64,000 bases of DNA, from assembly GCA_000328365.1 (NCBI GenBank), contig KB295185.1, positions 294,034-358,033 of the forward strand. Direction: 5' to 3'. The translations under genes and the position numbers were made by a program. This DNA is from Capitella teleta (lineage: Eukaryota; Annelida; Polychaeta; Capitellidae). The notes beneath the pieces were generated by a model. The model was given only the letters and a program-made list of their open reading frames with translations, did no database searches and was not told where the DNA came from. Positions 19,636-31,404 of this stretch are shown one piece after another (positions within the stretch are counted from its first letter, which is position 1; the number at the start of each line of letters is the position of its first letter).

Positions 19636-20921
19636 TTACTTTGCAGATGATACTGGCGGTTTTTTCTTGTTATTCTGTTGAATTGGGTTGGGTGATTTTC
19701 TGGATAACGAAAATAAATAAATGCATTTATAGATGCATCAGTGATTTCAGACTGACTTCTTCTCCAGTTTTCCCCGGAAGAGGCGAGAAATATCGACAGC
19801 GTTGGGGGAAGAACTCTCTGAATCCTGCGGCTGAACATCAAAGTGCTTGCAGTCCATTCCAAACCGCAAGGGACAGTACATCTGCAGCCATTGCTATGGA
19901 AACCGCATCTCATTATACAATTGTACATTTACATCAATGGCAGTGATATGTCTCTTTGAATGACCTACTCACTCAATGCTCCACAATCATCAGTCATTAC
20001 ATAATTATTAATTAACATTAATGCTAATTAATAACTCAGGATTTGGACTCAGAGATTTGAGTTTCATTCTTTGTACACTTCGATATTCTACCAGAAACCT
20101 ATTTGCCCATCACTATGATCAATCAATTGACTTACCTCAGCTTGAGGACTAAGCCCAACAGCAGTGAATCCATACTGCCATTGAGGAAGTCCAAGATGCA
20201 TGAGCATCATACGATAGTAAGAGAGAAACGTCTCCGCCAGGGGGTGCCACCGCAGTGACCGGTCAAGGAACCAAATTTCAGACCTTTGAGCGGGTAAACC
20301 TACAAATATTTATACAAGTGTTACAATTGTGAATTACCAAGGATAATAATCCAACCTTGGGCTGTGTTTCTGTACACTAAACACACCTTGCCATAGCCAT
20401 CGCAAGGATCTAACTCGAAGATTCGCGATCTATGATCCCAGTGCGGGTTGCCTTTCTCTGTGAATCATTAGAGCTCACAAAAAAGTCAGGTTAAATTCAA
20501 AAGGAGAACCTGATTCATCAGCAGAATCTGCAATGAAGTCCAGAAGAAAGAGGGAGGGATTGGCGTGGTCAGTAGTGGTGCAGGGTCCAATTCTGATGAG
20601 TTTATCCAGAGAATTAACTTCCAGCCGACCCACTGGAATCCTCGAGTCTGAGAAACCATAGCAACATCATAAAGAAGCTATCCAATTAAGATAACGCGTA
20701 CCATTCATTTTGACATTCCACTTCAGAAACATGCCATTGGAGGTCAAGTAAAAGCTCCGCAGGTCATCAGGCAGTGCACAAGAATGTTTCTAAAGGATTT
20801 GGCGTTAGAGAGTTGAGAGGTATCAAAAGAATTGGTCAAACCTGTTCCCATGCCACTAAAGATGACCTGTCTGTCGCCTGTCTCTCCGATAGTTTGACAT
20901 CACAAACCCCAGCACGCTTCT
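19636..20921 (-). CDS. TPGS2: Tubulin polyglutamylase complex subunit 2 (TPGS2), 5' end not found
   Basis: Non-catalytic subunit of the TTLL1 tubulin polyglutamylase complex, which adds glutamate chains to axonemal and neuronal microtubules. Seven exons join in frame: 20921-20842, 20789-20702, 20647-20510, 20457-20356, 20299-20136, 19893-19757 and 19699-19636, with 50-100 bp introns for the most part. They give 257 residues close to the human protein as I remember it: SLVAWEQ, then ALPDDLRSFYLTSNGMFLKW, RIPVGRLEVNSLDKL, HRSRIFELDPCDGYGKVCLV, EIWFLDRSLRWHPLAETFLS, HLGLPQWQYGFTAVGLSPQA and QWLQMYCPLRF, ending in a Lys/Pro-rich tail (NNKKKPPVSSAK). The first exon(s), which should supply about 25-30 residues and one nucleotide of phase, were not identified. 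A frame at 21167-20982 does not look like the family. Confidence 0.9.
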
Positions 20922-21359
20922 CTGTTTAAGAGTGTTAGTTCAGTCAAATGCGGCACAGTGATGAATATCAGGGTAGAAGACTCAATACGGGTCATTGGTT
21001 AAGAATTGAGCAAGCGAGTAATTTTCGGAGTAACACAATCTCCAATTCCTATTCTCTTGATCTGCTCTGAGGGTCGCAATAGGTGTGAAGCACGCAGCAC
21101 CATTGAACACGTTCATTTGCATTGTTGACACGCATGAAACATTCACAGAAATCAAAAGGGCCTTCATGATCTTTACTAATCAGCAATATATATATCGATA
21201 TATATCGATGCCTCTATTAGTGCATACGTCGAGGTCATTTTGACTGTCCCTTGCACAGCAAAATATCACAATTATACTCAATTACTGAATTAGTCTATAG
21301 TGTATAATTTACTAATTATAAAATGTAAAAGACTGGGGTGAGCGGAAACATCAGTTGTG
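20922..21359. other. Upstream flank of TPGS2
   Basis: Should contain the first TPGS2 exon and its promoter. I see no convincing start exon. A tatatatcgatatatatcgat palindromic stretch lies at about 21187-21208. The MITE at 21364 begins right beyond. Confidence 0.35.
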
Positions 21360-22071
21360 TTAAAGGGATGGGGAACTGAATTTTAAGTGATGTTCTATTG
21401 ACTCATAGCACCAATTGATAGCATTCCGTGCCAAGAACACCATGCCTGGATGCAAGCGTAAGAAAATAATGCATTCCGAATATCGGGGTTAACATTGGGC
21501 CTATGGGAGAATGGCTTCCATTACGAAGTATAGGAAGCAAACGTCAGCTGAGGGCTTGCCGTGATTGGTCCCGTTCCCCTCGTGAAGCTATCGATCGATT
21601 TCAGCCAATCAGAACAGACCATCTTCGCAATAAAAGGACATCTTTGTTGTTTACGAAACAAAAGCGTCAGTATTGCGCATGCGTGGTGCACTCTGGCTGA
21701 CATTTTTACTGTTTCAAGATGAGAAACCATGGTAGGTGTCCTAGAAAATCACTTGTTAAAATATGAAAAATAGCGGGGGGGGAAAAAAAATTCATGCCTG
21801 ACTGGTGGCAAAATGATTATGCTATCTATTTCCAAAAATAAAATAAAAAAATATCCAGGGGTTTAGTTGCAGGACACGCTACGCTAATATGACGAGGCCC
21901 ATTGTAAAAGATGGGGAACTCGGTGTTTCATCACAGCTCCTGACGTCACGCCTAATTAGCAATATATCTCCCGCGAAATCGTTAGAGATGATATTCCTTG
22001 TGTGAGCCAGGCATAGGAATCATTTTTGGTGCATCAAATAACCATTTTTAACCAGTTCTCCCTCCCTTTAA
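21360..22071 (+). mobile_element. TTAA-flanked MITE, copy 2
   Basis: 704 bp (21364-22067) between TTAA at 21360-21363 and 22068-22071. It is inverted relative to copy 1 and clearly homologous through its length, with the same terminal repeats AGGGATGGGGAACT and AGGGAGGGAGAACT. Non-autonomous, no transposase. Promoter-like motifs sit inside: TGACGTCA (21941-21948), TGCGCATGCG (21674-21683), CCAAT words and a TATA-like ataaaagg. It lies roughly 0.4 kb upstream of the first recognised TPGS2 exon. Confidence 0.85.
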
Positions 22072-22076
22072 TGATG

Positions 22077-22782
22077 TACAGTCAGACCCTGTTAATCAGC
22101 CCTCCATTCCCAAGGAAACAGACAGATTAACACAAAGGGCGGATTACATGTCAAGACCATAAATTGATGAAAAATTAGATGCCATACAAAAACCCAATGG
22201 CAATGTAAATAGTACACACAATAAATAATGAAGGATGGTCGTTGTGGGCTCTCATTTTATGCATGTCATGATGATATGGATCAGTTCCGAGTCTCCGAGT
22301 TTCAATTCCACTCTTTTCTCCAATCAATTCCATGATCTCCACTCACAACTCCCGTCATTTGTTCTGCTCCTGAACATCGCCTAACTAAGCGACCAATTAA
22401 ATTGAAAGCAAGCCAGCCATGCAGACATAAAGGAATCGACATGGCGACGATACTCGCATTTGATTCCTTTGTCTAATTAACTTCTTAAATGTTGAATAGG
22501 TGGAGTGGCGCCATTTGTTGTTTAATTGACCTGACTTAAAAGTAATCATGAAAAATTGATGTGTCCTGTCTTATATTTGTTTACACTATGATAATTTGAA
22601 GGGCGGATTACATATGTAGGCCTAATTTATAATGATACAGTGTAGATTTGTTCCTGAGAATCGTGATCACATGCGAATTAACGAAAAGGGTGCATTACAT
22701 GACGCAAATAACATTACAAACGATTCGTCCCTGAGAATTTAGGGCGGATTATGAAAAGGCAGATTAACAGGGTCTGACTGTA
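22077..22782. mobile_element. TA-flanked MITE with 19-bp perfect terminal inverted repeats
   Basis: 702 bp (22079-22780) flanked by TA on both sides. The two ends read CAGTCAGACCCTGTTAATC as inverted repeats, and pairing extends a few bases further with one mismatch. Subterminal copies of gggcggatta occur near 22137, 22602 and 22742. CAGT tips and a TA duplication are typical of pogo/Tigger-type Tc1-mariner elements. No transposase, so non-autonomous. Confidence 0.85.
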
Positions 22783-24414
22783 TTTTTCAATATTCTTACA
22801 CAGTTGTGACAGTCCTCTGCACTGAGTTAGTGACTCACTAACTCAGTAAGTGAATAACTCACTGAGTTACTAAGTGAGTTACTCACTAAGTGAGTTACTC
22901 ACTAAGTGAGTTACTCACTGTGACTTACTGAGATATTTCTGAGAATATTTTTGTGGATGATTATTATTTCCATTCGTCCATCTAATGATTTGAGAACTGA
23001 CAATCAAAGAAACTTAGAAAGATCTTAAAATTAATGATAATATCTGCCACTATGCAGGCCCACCGCCCAGGGTCACAATCATAATTATAATAAATATATT
23101 TCTCAGATTCGTATTTTTCTGTGCTACCGGCCCACCGAGAGTGACCGGGGTGTGCAGCATTTTCGTAGTCTCGTTCCAAAACTCTATATTGGTAATCATC
23201 CCCACAGATTATGGCTACAGAATGCAGCTAGGCTACAGAATGCACGGGGAAACGTCTCTGCGTCTAGCAGGCTTGCAGCTTGTGACTGTGACAGTGAGTG
23301 TGAGCTACGTTTTGAAGACGCCAACCAGCGAACGCCATCGCAGCTCACCCAATGACCGCATAATGCCGAACGTGAGCTTCTCATAATTTCCTTTATTTGA
23401 ATCTTCCAGCATTTTTTATGTATATTATCGTGATAATCTGGTGATTATCGGGTAAGTTACATAAATTCCCATGAAAGTTGAATTTTCAAGCGACGGTCGC
23501 CATTTGTAAACAAAACAGCATACACAATGTATAAAACGCACAGTCGCATAAAAATCACAGTTACAATTATACAGATTGATTCATGTCTATTCACAGTATA
23601 TGGGGATTTTTCGATGTTGCGTAAAATACAAATAATATTATTTTCTCTTAACCTACGCTATGCATCCCAAAATAATTATCATTTATAGTGAAAGGATACA
23701 TTTATAAGCCTTTACCTACCTTTTATTAGGTCATTTTATCGAACATATGTAAGTATTCGATCATTGCCCTAACTGTCATCCTCTCTCATGGTTATCGTAT
23801 ATTCCGGTTTGGGCGAACCAAAAACGCCCAAATTTTGCACAAAGTCATCAAATTTTAGGAAATTTAATTTCGATTTATCTTCCCTGTATTTTTACTCACA
23901 TTGCAGTATTATTTTTTTTGTCAGATAGACGTGTATTTTATCATTCGTGTGAAGCTGTAAGTCGCTCACTTTGACGGCCCATTATGACAATTTTTCCCAA
24001 TGTAGAGGTGGGTCGATCATCCATGTTTCATCTTGTTTATAGTACAAGCTAATCTCCATGTCTATGGAAACCAAGGACATCCGTTTCATGCTTATTGGTT
24101 GGCTTGCATTTTTATTGACTGCTTGTGGCTGAGCTGAACAGTTATTGGTTGAGGATGGCTGAACACTTTATTGAAGTACGACTGTACTCCTTAGCCCGTG
24201 TGTTTTTGTCGTTTTCTGAATACCATAAAAATCGTACACATACTTATCTGCTTATATAGCGAATTTAATATTTGATGTTTGCTCTATTTTGGTTACATTT
24301 GCGATACTAATTTTGGCGTATCTCAATGTTAAAACAATAAAACTCCTAAAGAGAACAACTTTTGTGACTTCTGTCATCTTTATTCATTCATCATTTATTT
24401 CACACAAAATACAA
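22783..24414. other. Non-coding stretch with a 16-bp palindromic tandem repeat
   Basis: Includes the repeat at 22821-22933 (separate entry). The rest is AT-rich. Open frames at 23141-23386 lie on both strands of the same sequence and show no family resemblance. No gene recognised. Confidence 0.4.
22821..22933. repeat. Tandem repeat of a self-complementary 16-mer
   Basis: Three adjacent copies of AAGTGAGTTACTCACT at 22872-22919, with degenerate copies on either side (actgagttagtgactcact and similar). The unit is itself nearly palindromic, so the block can fold into cruciform or hairpin forms in many registers. Confidence 0.8.
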
Positions 24415-25717
24415 TACAGTAAAAGCTCGTTAAAACGACATGTTTGGTTTCAGGCAAATCGGTCGTTGTAACGAATTTGTCAGTGTAATGAATTTGGCCC
24501 ATAACACACCGACTGATCGTCATGATGGTCACTCCATAATGCCTATTGGTTTACTGTATGTAGTGTTACCTAGCATGCATACTGTGTTGTAACAAGGAAG
24601 AACAATTTTATGGATTTCAAGGATATTTTAGGCCTTACATATTTATTTCTTGAAGAAATCAAACATTATTCTTTCTAGGGATTGGTATCGTTTGGCCCAA
24701 TTGATAACGATAATTATCGTTTCACAACCGATATATAATCGATAACATCGCATGTAAGGATGCAGGTGCTTTGATATGTGTGCTTTCCTTGGAAGATACC
24801 CATCATATTAAACGAAACAAAAACTACCCTCCTATTCTTCTAATACATCCGGTAAATCTTCGAATTGAAATGAACTGGACTGAATCGTCTGCTACATTTT
24901 TTTCGTTTGCCGCAAAAAAAAGCCCGCAATACAATAACTTTTATTTTTCATGGTTACAACTCTAGGCCAGAGATGCTTATACAAGTTGCAACCGATATCA
25001 ACCGATGACAGTTCCTTTCGATATCGATTATCGATCGCATAGCTTTTATCGATTAAGCGATGTATCGACAAACGATACCAATCCCTAATTCTTTCATAAG
25101 CAAAAGCTGTGAATTCACACCTCGAGCGCTTGCTCTGTTGCCGGAGTTCATTGAATATTCATAGAGTATTTTTCCGATCATCGGCAACGATCAAAGGACT
25201 TTATCCTTTGTAATCAAAACAAACAATAACGTTTTGAAAGCCGATAAAGGAGACCGCTACCTATCCGTTGCTTTAATTGAACGGGATATGTGCATTTTTC
25301 TGTGTTCAGCGTCGGCGTTCACAGCTTTAATCCTATCATCTGAGCTGTTTACCAACAAACCATTGAATTGCACCTTTGATATTTTTACCAAGGCTTAGGC
25401 AAACATTGCAACAATAACATGCCGACCAAAATCCGATCTTTAATTTATGGAGTCGTCCGTCGTGGGTCAGTGAACATCGGAGACAGTCGCGTGTCATTGA
25501 ACATGAGCGACCTCAAGGCGACGGCCTGTCGTTGTAATGAGCTAGATTTCAATGTTATAGGCACATTTGTTTGGCGTTTTGCCTGTCAGTGTCGGAACAG
25601 TGAATTTTGTCAATGTATCGGGCTTTTAACATTGTGGCAGATCGGTTTCGACCAAAAAGCTGTCGATAAGTGAATTTGTCAGTGTAATGAGTGCTATTGT
25701 AACAAGCTTTTACTGTA
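24415..25717. mobile_element. TA-flanked pogo/Tigger-like element, non-autonomous
   Basis: Element 24417-25715 between TA dinucleotides. Ends are CAGTAAAAGCTCGTTA and, inverted, CAGTAAAAGCTTGTTA. Internal echoes such as gaatttgtcagtgtaatga near both ends fit the same family. It encloses a complete hAT-like element (24676-25087); without that insert and its duplication it is about 880 bp. No transposase frame. Confidence 0.75.
24668..25095. mobile_element. hAT-like MITE nested in the pogo-like element
   Basis: 412 bp (24676-25087) with terminal inverted repeats TAGGGATTGGTATCGTTTG and a perfect 8-bp target duplication, ATTCTTTC, at 24668-24675 and 25088-25095. An 8-bp duplication with TAGGG-type ends is diagnostic of hAT elements. 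The interior is rich in atcgat words. No coding capacity. It inserted after the outer element was already in place. Confidence 0.85.
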
Positions 25718-25795
25718 CATGTATATATTGATATATGATATCATAATTGTGTAGTAAAAAAAATTATAATAATAAATAATAAATAAATAAAATAA

Positions 25796-25826
<31 letters not shown>

Positions 25827-26440
25827 CAAAACAACGATATATTTTTTTTTTAATTCACCAAATTTGCCAAAATAAATCCCTCGTCAGTGTTAGTACTCCT
25901 TAAGGATAGGCATAACAAGGCAATAGACGCTCACTATATCGCCCGGAAAATAACGAGCGATATCGATATCGGTAACCATAGTAACCGACTATGCTGGGGG
26001 TCCCAAACTCCAGCCCGCGAGGCCCCTAAAAGTGGTCCACGGCCTCTCCAATATTTTACTATTATATCTGGCCTGCGGCTAACTCTGTCGATCGGCTCGC
26101 TGTACAGAATGGCCGCGGCCTCTCCAATGTTTTACTATTAAATCTGGCCCGCAGGTAACTCTCCAAGTAAAAATAAAACCACTTTTTTTTTCTCCCTCAA
26201 AATTTATTCTCTATTCCAACTGGAGCATGGGCCAGATACCACTGAGTCGAAACGACAACGTTATAGTGAGTGAATTACTAAAGGTAAGAGGCCTGCATGT
26301 ATCCGATGGGGATTCCTCTGAATGACGCCGATTGACTCGCTGTTTTAGGCATTCACTGCAGACTGCTCAGGCACACATTGCGCAATTTGCCAAAAGAAAA
26401 CTTAATTTTGGCCCTTCTGGTACGCTCCTTAAGTTTTTAT
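25718..26440. other. Low-complexity and repeat-derived stretch
   Basis: A-rich simple repeats at 25755-25850 ((AAATA)n, (AAAAC)n). Then two copies of a 36-bp block (ggcctctccaat...tctggcc, starting at 26041 and 26117), probably part of an unclassified hAT-type or other repeat. Confidence 0.5.
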
Positions 26441-26752
26441 ATGCAGTGCCTGAGCAGCAGTAAGGCCATTATAAAGCTTGCCAGCAATTATTGTTTTTAT
26501 GGTCGCATGTATTATGTCGTTAATGAAAATGTACATTCATCTTCTGTTTTAAGTTCTGTTCCATTACGTTTTATATTTGATGATTTTGAAAATGTAAAAA
26601 GAATAATACAAAGAGGCATGTATGATGAAGCGACGATTGCTGAATCATTAGCCCTAAAAGACCTTTGTTATTTAAGAGATGGCCTAATGTTTTTAAACTT
26701 TGAAATTACCAGTGAAGAATTATTATGTGCATTTAATCATTTTACAATTTGA
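26441..26752 (+). CDS. Hypothetical 103-codon open frame
   Basis: ATG 26441 to TGA, uninterrupted in AT-rich sequence; the frame is open further upstream without an ATG. Composition is protein-like (RFIFDDFENVKRIIQRGMYD, then AESLALKDLCYLRDGLMFL), with a predicted helical, acidic C-terminal half. No family recognised. Flanked by repeat-derived sequence and a (TTA)n tract, so it could be a leftover of a mobile element or chance. No splice partners seen. Confidence 0.25.
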   Translation: MQCLSSSKAIIKLASNYCFYGRMYYVVNENVHSSSVLSSVPLRFIFDDFENVKRIIQRGMYDEATIAESLALKDLCYLRDGLMFLNFEITSEELLCAFNHFTI

Positions 26753-26865
26753 TTAAGCTACCTTTATGTTGCCGTTTTGGTTTGTTTGTTCGTTTGTTTG
26801 TTGTTGTTTTTCTTTCTGATTTACTTTCATCTACTATAATCCTGTATATTTATTTATACAAATAA

Positions 26866-26867
<2 letters not shown>

Positions 26868-26934
<67 letters not shown>

Positions 26935-26937
26935 TAT
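26868..26937. repeat. (TTA)n microsatellite
   Basis: About 22 units of the trinucleotide ATT/TTA in an uninterrupted run. Confidence 0.95.
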
Positions 26938-29900
26938 AATTGCCACATTTAGAGGCATTTCAATCAAAATGATGAAATATTCTTCATGAAGCAAAATTGA
27001 ATCCCAGATTGCTGCCAAGGAAGAGTACAACATTGGACGCCACCTGGAGATGGAAAAGTCATGTTGCCTCCTTCAAGATGCTCAACAACAATGTCAAAAA
27101 AGTGGAGAATAAGAATCTTTTCATCAAAAGCCAGGCAGATCGCCATTTCCTCGAAGAAGTCAGAAAATGGATAGGCAGCAACCTGGATGAAGCTGTCCAA
27201 AAGTCGCCTATATTCACAGCTAAAATGGTGCCAACCTCGTGGACCTGATTAAGCTTTCTTTGTGTTCAATGAAATCTGACATCTTCTTATTAGTCGTTGA
27301 TAATCTACATCTTGTTTTACATGCAATGGTTCAGGGTTCTTACCAGAGCATTATAGCAATGTATTGACCAGTTGACAGAATATTTATCTGTTTTTATGTC
27401 ATCCTAAGTGTGTTAAATTTGCATTTTTAGCCAAATACGTTATTGCCATTTTTTTAACCCAGGAATTGATTAATTTATGTATGCACTCACCAGCGCCAAA
27501 ATATTTATAGCAGCAAGCGCTGTGCTGACATCTCACTTTAACTGTTACAGGCAGGGTCAGCAATCTCAGTTTTGAGCAAGTTGTTTTGACTCAATTCAGC
27601 AAAAAATATAAGACGCATGATATACACAGACAGCTCGCTGCTTGTCGATTTCACGAGTCAAACCCGTTATCAGCACAATAGTTTTTTTTTCCACCTGTTT
27701 TTTTTTCCAACTGCAAGAGTGAAGATTATAAGCCCCTAAGACGCAATGCACTACATTTTATACTATTAGAAACCAGTTCAGACTAACAAAAGCAATGCAT
27801 GTAGATAGACAAGAAGTGTTATGAACCAAATGGCATGAAAAGCCAATACAATTTGTTTTAGGGTTCGGCAGTGCTGTTATTGTAGTACAATCAATCAAAA
27901 AGATAGGAATAATAATGGGTAAATAGACCTATCATAAATATTCATGACGCTAGCAACCATTGATTCACTCATGAGGAAATGTTTTACATTAACCCTAGTA
28001 CGCATACTGCGCAATGCACATCCTACGTCAGTCCGATATATTTTGAGACAACCCGAGTATATGTATGGGCATACATACAGTATGGTATAATTCATTAAAT
28101 TAATTTTGATGAAGCAAACTGAATAAAATTTATTTACACGGATAGCTCAGATAGTAAGTGTATAAACAACACTATAAACAAAATAAAGACTTGTACAAAT
28201 GATAACTTCTTGTAATACTGAATGTAAAATATTTGGATTTAATCGGCTGAGAGCCGCTGATAGCGTGATCGGCTGATAGCGGCTGGCCGACGGCACCGAT
28301 CGGCGGCGGCTGGCTAAACGGCCAATCGGCGGCGGCTGGCTAAACGGCCAATCGGCGGCGGCTAGTACATATCGGCGGCGGCTCCGGGGTCTATTTGTAG
28401 GGACACACTGAAATAGAGTTAGATGGATCAGATTCCTGTTGACTGCAGAGTTTCTAAGAAGGTGCTAAACAATGAAATGTTCTTTTCCCTGCCTCCTATT
28501 TATTTAATACGGATTACATTCATGCAGACCCGGGGATCAGGGATAGCGGGATAAGATGTCATATTTCCGATTTTAGTTACAATAATTATTCTGAAAAGTT
28601 GCCTTTTCGATCTTCATGCGGCTGCATAAAAATAATTTGTATTGCTTCCGATTTCTCGTTGTAGTATCTTACCGTTTTGATATTACGGAGAAATACCTGA
28701 CAGAGTCTAGCCATTTTTGTCTTCTAGGTTGGAATAGAGTACAGGCCAACCATCAAATTATTGTGAGAGGCATTTTAGAGCACATTCATGGTTGACCCAT
28801 ATTCCTACTTTCAGATTGGTCAATTATCAAAATATAGGTCACCCTATTGACACAAACAAGTGTCAATATTCTTGCGCATTACAAAATAAATCTTTACTGT
28901 TAAGCCTATAATAGTCGATTTATTCCATCAATGTCATATCAGTACACCCTTAAGACTATAAATTACATTTTAAAATTTTTAAATTTAATTTGTACGTGTT
29001 TCAGTCCTTTTTAAGCATGTGCTGCTATTACTACGCTTCCCTCCGGATCTGTTTTGCAGCTGTCAATGTTGTTGCACCGATGACTAACAAGCTGTGCACC
29101 TTCGCCTTTGTTATTATTCAGTGAATGACTGTCTTTGACAACCTGCGACTTTATCGTGACGTTCATTCTGCTCTTTGGATATGCACTTTATGTGATTTGT
29201 GAGTTTCATTTGTTCTCATTGAGCGCTCTGAGCAGAATGTGAACTTTCTGTTTCCTTCTGATTTCACTTTTCCCTGCTCACCAATCATCCAATGATTCTG
29301 TCCAATGATCATGATGAATGAATGATATTATGATTGAATTTGAATGCCATCCAATTATTATACAATCATGCAATGATTGAAGCAATGTATGTTCAATGAT
29401 TTGAATGAATTGTATGAACGAATGACTGATCAGAGCTGGTGATGACCAAAATGGAAAATTAGTAGAATCCAATCTCAGAAATACTGTATTCAGGATTGTC
29501 ATTGTGTTGTTCTGTTATCAGACTCAGTATCATGAATATGCGTACTATTATGGCATGATCATGATAGCTAGAGTATCAGATGCTAAAGATAAAAATACTT
29601 CTTAGCCAACTTTGTATGATAATGAGGGCACATACTTTATCCTACCATACTTAATGAGTGATTGTGCAGAGTTTTAATTTGTTAATTATTATTTAGAATG
29701 AAAGCTAATCAATTTAGCTTGATGAGGCCGAAATCATGAAGAGACAATCCATATAAAGTATTAAGTACTTGAATACTGCTTGTGGATCAAGTCACATTTG
29801 ATGATTTCTTGACAAAGGCCAGAGCAAACAGATCTAAAATACGTTAGATACTGCTAGATACTGAATCACTGGGGCCAGCGAGTATCTCAGCCAGAGCGTA

Positions 29901-31044
29901 CCAGTATTAGGACATGGCTTAGCTAAGTTACCTGGAAAATGCTTACTTGATTGACAAGTTCAGTTGGGCCTGGGTTATTGGGTGAGCTTTGCGCTTATAT
30001 GATCCCCTCAAGTTTTCATCAGTAATCAAAGCATGTGTGGTTATCTCAACAGAGGCATGCATGTGTTATTGACTTACTGTGTGAGGCTGTGAGTCTTATT
30101 AGTTATGGGTGGTGAACTTTGAGACATAATAATGATGGTACCTACTTAACATGCATGGTTGTCTTGGCCTCAACAAAAGTCATCACAATTGCAAAAAGCC
30201 AAAATCTTGTTGGCCAGTCAATTTTTTTTTACGGACTACTTTTTACAAAAATCTATGCAGACCCTTAACTTCAATGTTCTTTCCTTAACAAATGACCATA
30301 TTAGCTCACCCACCAAGTTTTCTCTTCATTCAGGATATAATTGTTTAGCACAAGGAAGGCTTATGTAGACTAATAATAGTGCAATTTGTGCAGAGTGCAG
30401 ACTGCAGATCAGTATTTAATTCTAATAATGCTCACTGACCAGTAATCTGTCTCATCTTAAATGTTACAAGTTCCATGCAATACAAAACCCTGTATTCCAT
30501 CCATTTCACTTTAGCAGACAACTCCAACTGCTAACGTACTGTGGGCCAGGAGAATCCAAATGGTCAAACCCAGGCTGAGGTCAGGTCTGCATCTTGCAAC
30601 TCGGGTATCAAACCTCCAGCGAAATGTTAGAAAGCAAAGATGGATATTGATGAAATAAAAGAGGACATCTTCTGCTGAATAATCAGTATTGCAGTGATAT
30701 CTCTGAGGGCCTTGTACTCACGAGCATGAATTAAATACTCACTAGTGTGTGCAAGAAAAACATGAGTACTTAGTTTTTTGAAGAGAATGTCAAAGAGATT
30801 ACAAATATATTCAATCAATAATAGATTAATCATTTAAATGGTATTGAATTTGAAATAAAATTGATATGCAATTAATCCAATTACGCATCTGTATTGGATT
30901 ATTAATTTTCTGTTAATCCGGAGCAATCTTTCTCAGAGATTCATCTGATGTAACATGACAAAGTGACACTGAGGCTATATTTCATGCACGAGTGGCTCTT
31001 TTGTAGTTCACTTGGTTTTTATTCACTGCATGGCTCCTCTGTGA
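26938..31044. other. 4.1 kb without recognised genes
   Basis: AT-rich. Notable items: a GC-rich 26-bp minisatellite at 28238-28392, and a degenerate aatga-word region at 29280-29430. Short open frames here have no family features. Confidence 0.45.
28238..28392. repeat. GC-rich minisatellite (26-bp unit)
   Basis: Units of AATCGGCGGCGGCTGGCTAAACGGCC repeat about two full times with degenerate copies on both sides, in strong contrast to AT-rich flanks. Similar words occur at 10080-10135. Confidence 0.75.
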
Positions 31045-31404
31045 CGTTGAATTCATGAGGGGCGCCGGATAGCGCAGTGGGTTAAACTGCTGACTACAAT
31101 CCTATGCCGACCGTGGGGGTCGAGGTCCCGGGTTCGAGACCCGATCAGGCCACGGGCGTTATGATTGTGAATTACAATTGTAATTCTTCGGTGACTCTGC
31201 AGTGCTGCCCAACTGCGTAACAAGGCCGGGCGCTGTGTACTACTGACTATGGTGGTATGCAGGATAAAGAACCCTTGGGATTTATCGATAAGAGTAGGGG
31301 GAAACCCCGGTCCCGGGCCTTCTGTTCTGGCGCCCGTATCACCCGAACGGGTTGGGTGGAGCCGTAAAACCCCAATTACCCACTACCCACCGTTGAATTC
31401 ATGA
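31045..31404 (+). mobile_element. Full-length tRNA-derived SINE with 14-bp target duplication
   Basis: 332 bp (31059-31390) flanked by CGTTGAATTCATGA at 31045-31058 and 31391-31404, identical on both sides. The head has an RNA polymerase III A box (TAGCGCAGTGG, 31070-31080) and B box (GGTTCGAGACC, 31131-31141), both perfect to consensus. The body has GC-rich blocks (gccgggcgctgtgtac, ggtcccgggcc). The 3' end is taaaacccc then an acccact-type tail. The perfect duplication suggests recent insertion. The copy at 10232-10434 is a truncated relative. Confidence 0.9.

Noticed and set aside
23141-23386. Paired frames on both strands
   Set aside because: Same DNA open on both strands by chance; no motif and no splicing context.
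31059-31141. tRNA gene
   Set aside because: A and B boxes are perfect but the sequence continues as a SINE with target duplications, and no full cloverleaf is evident.
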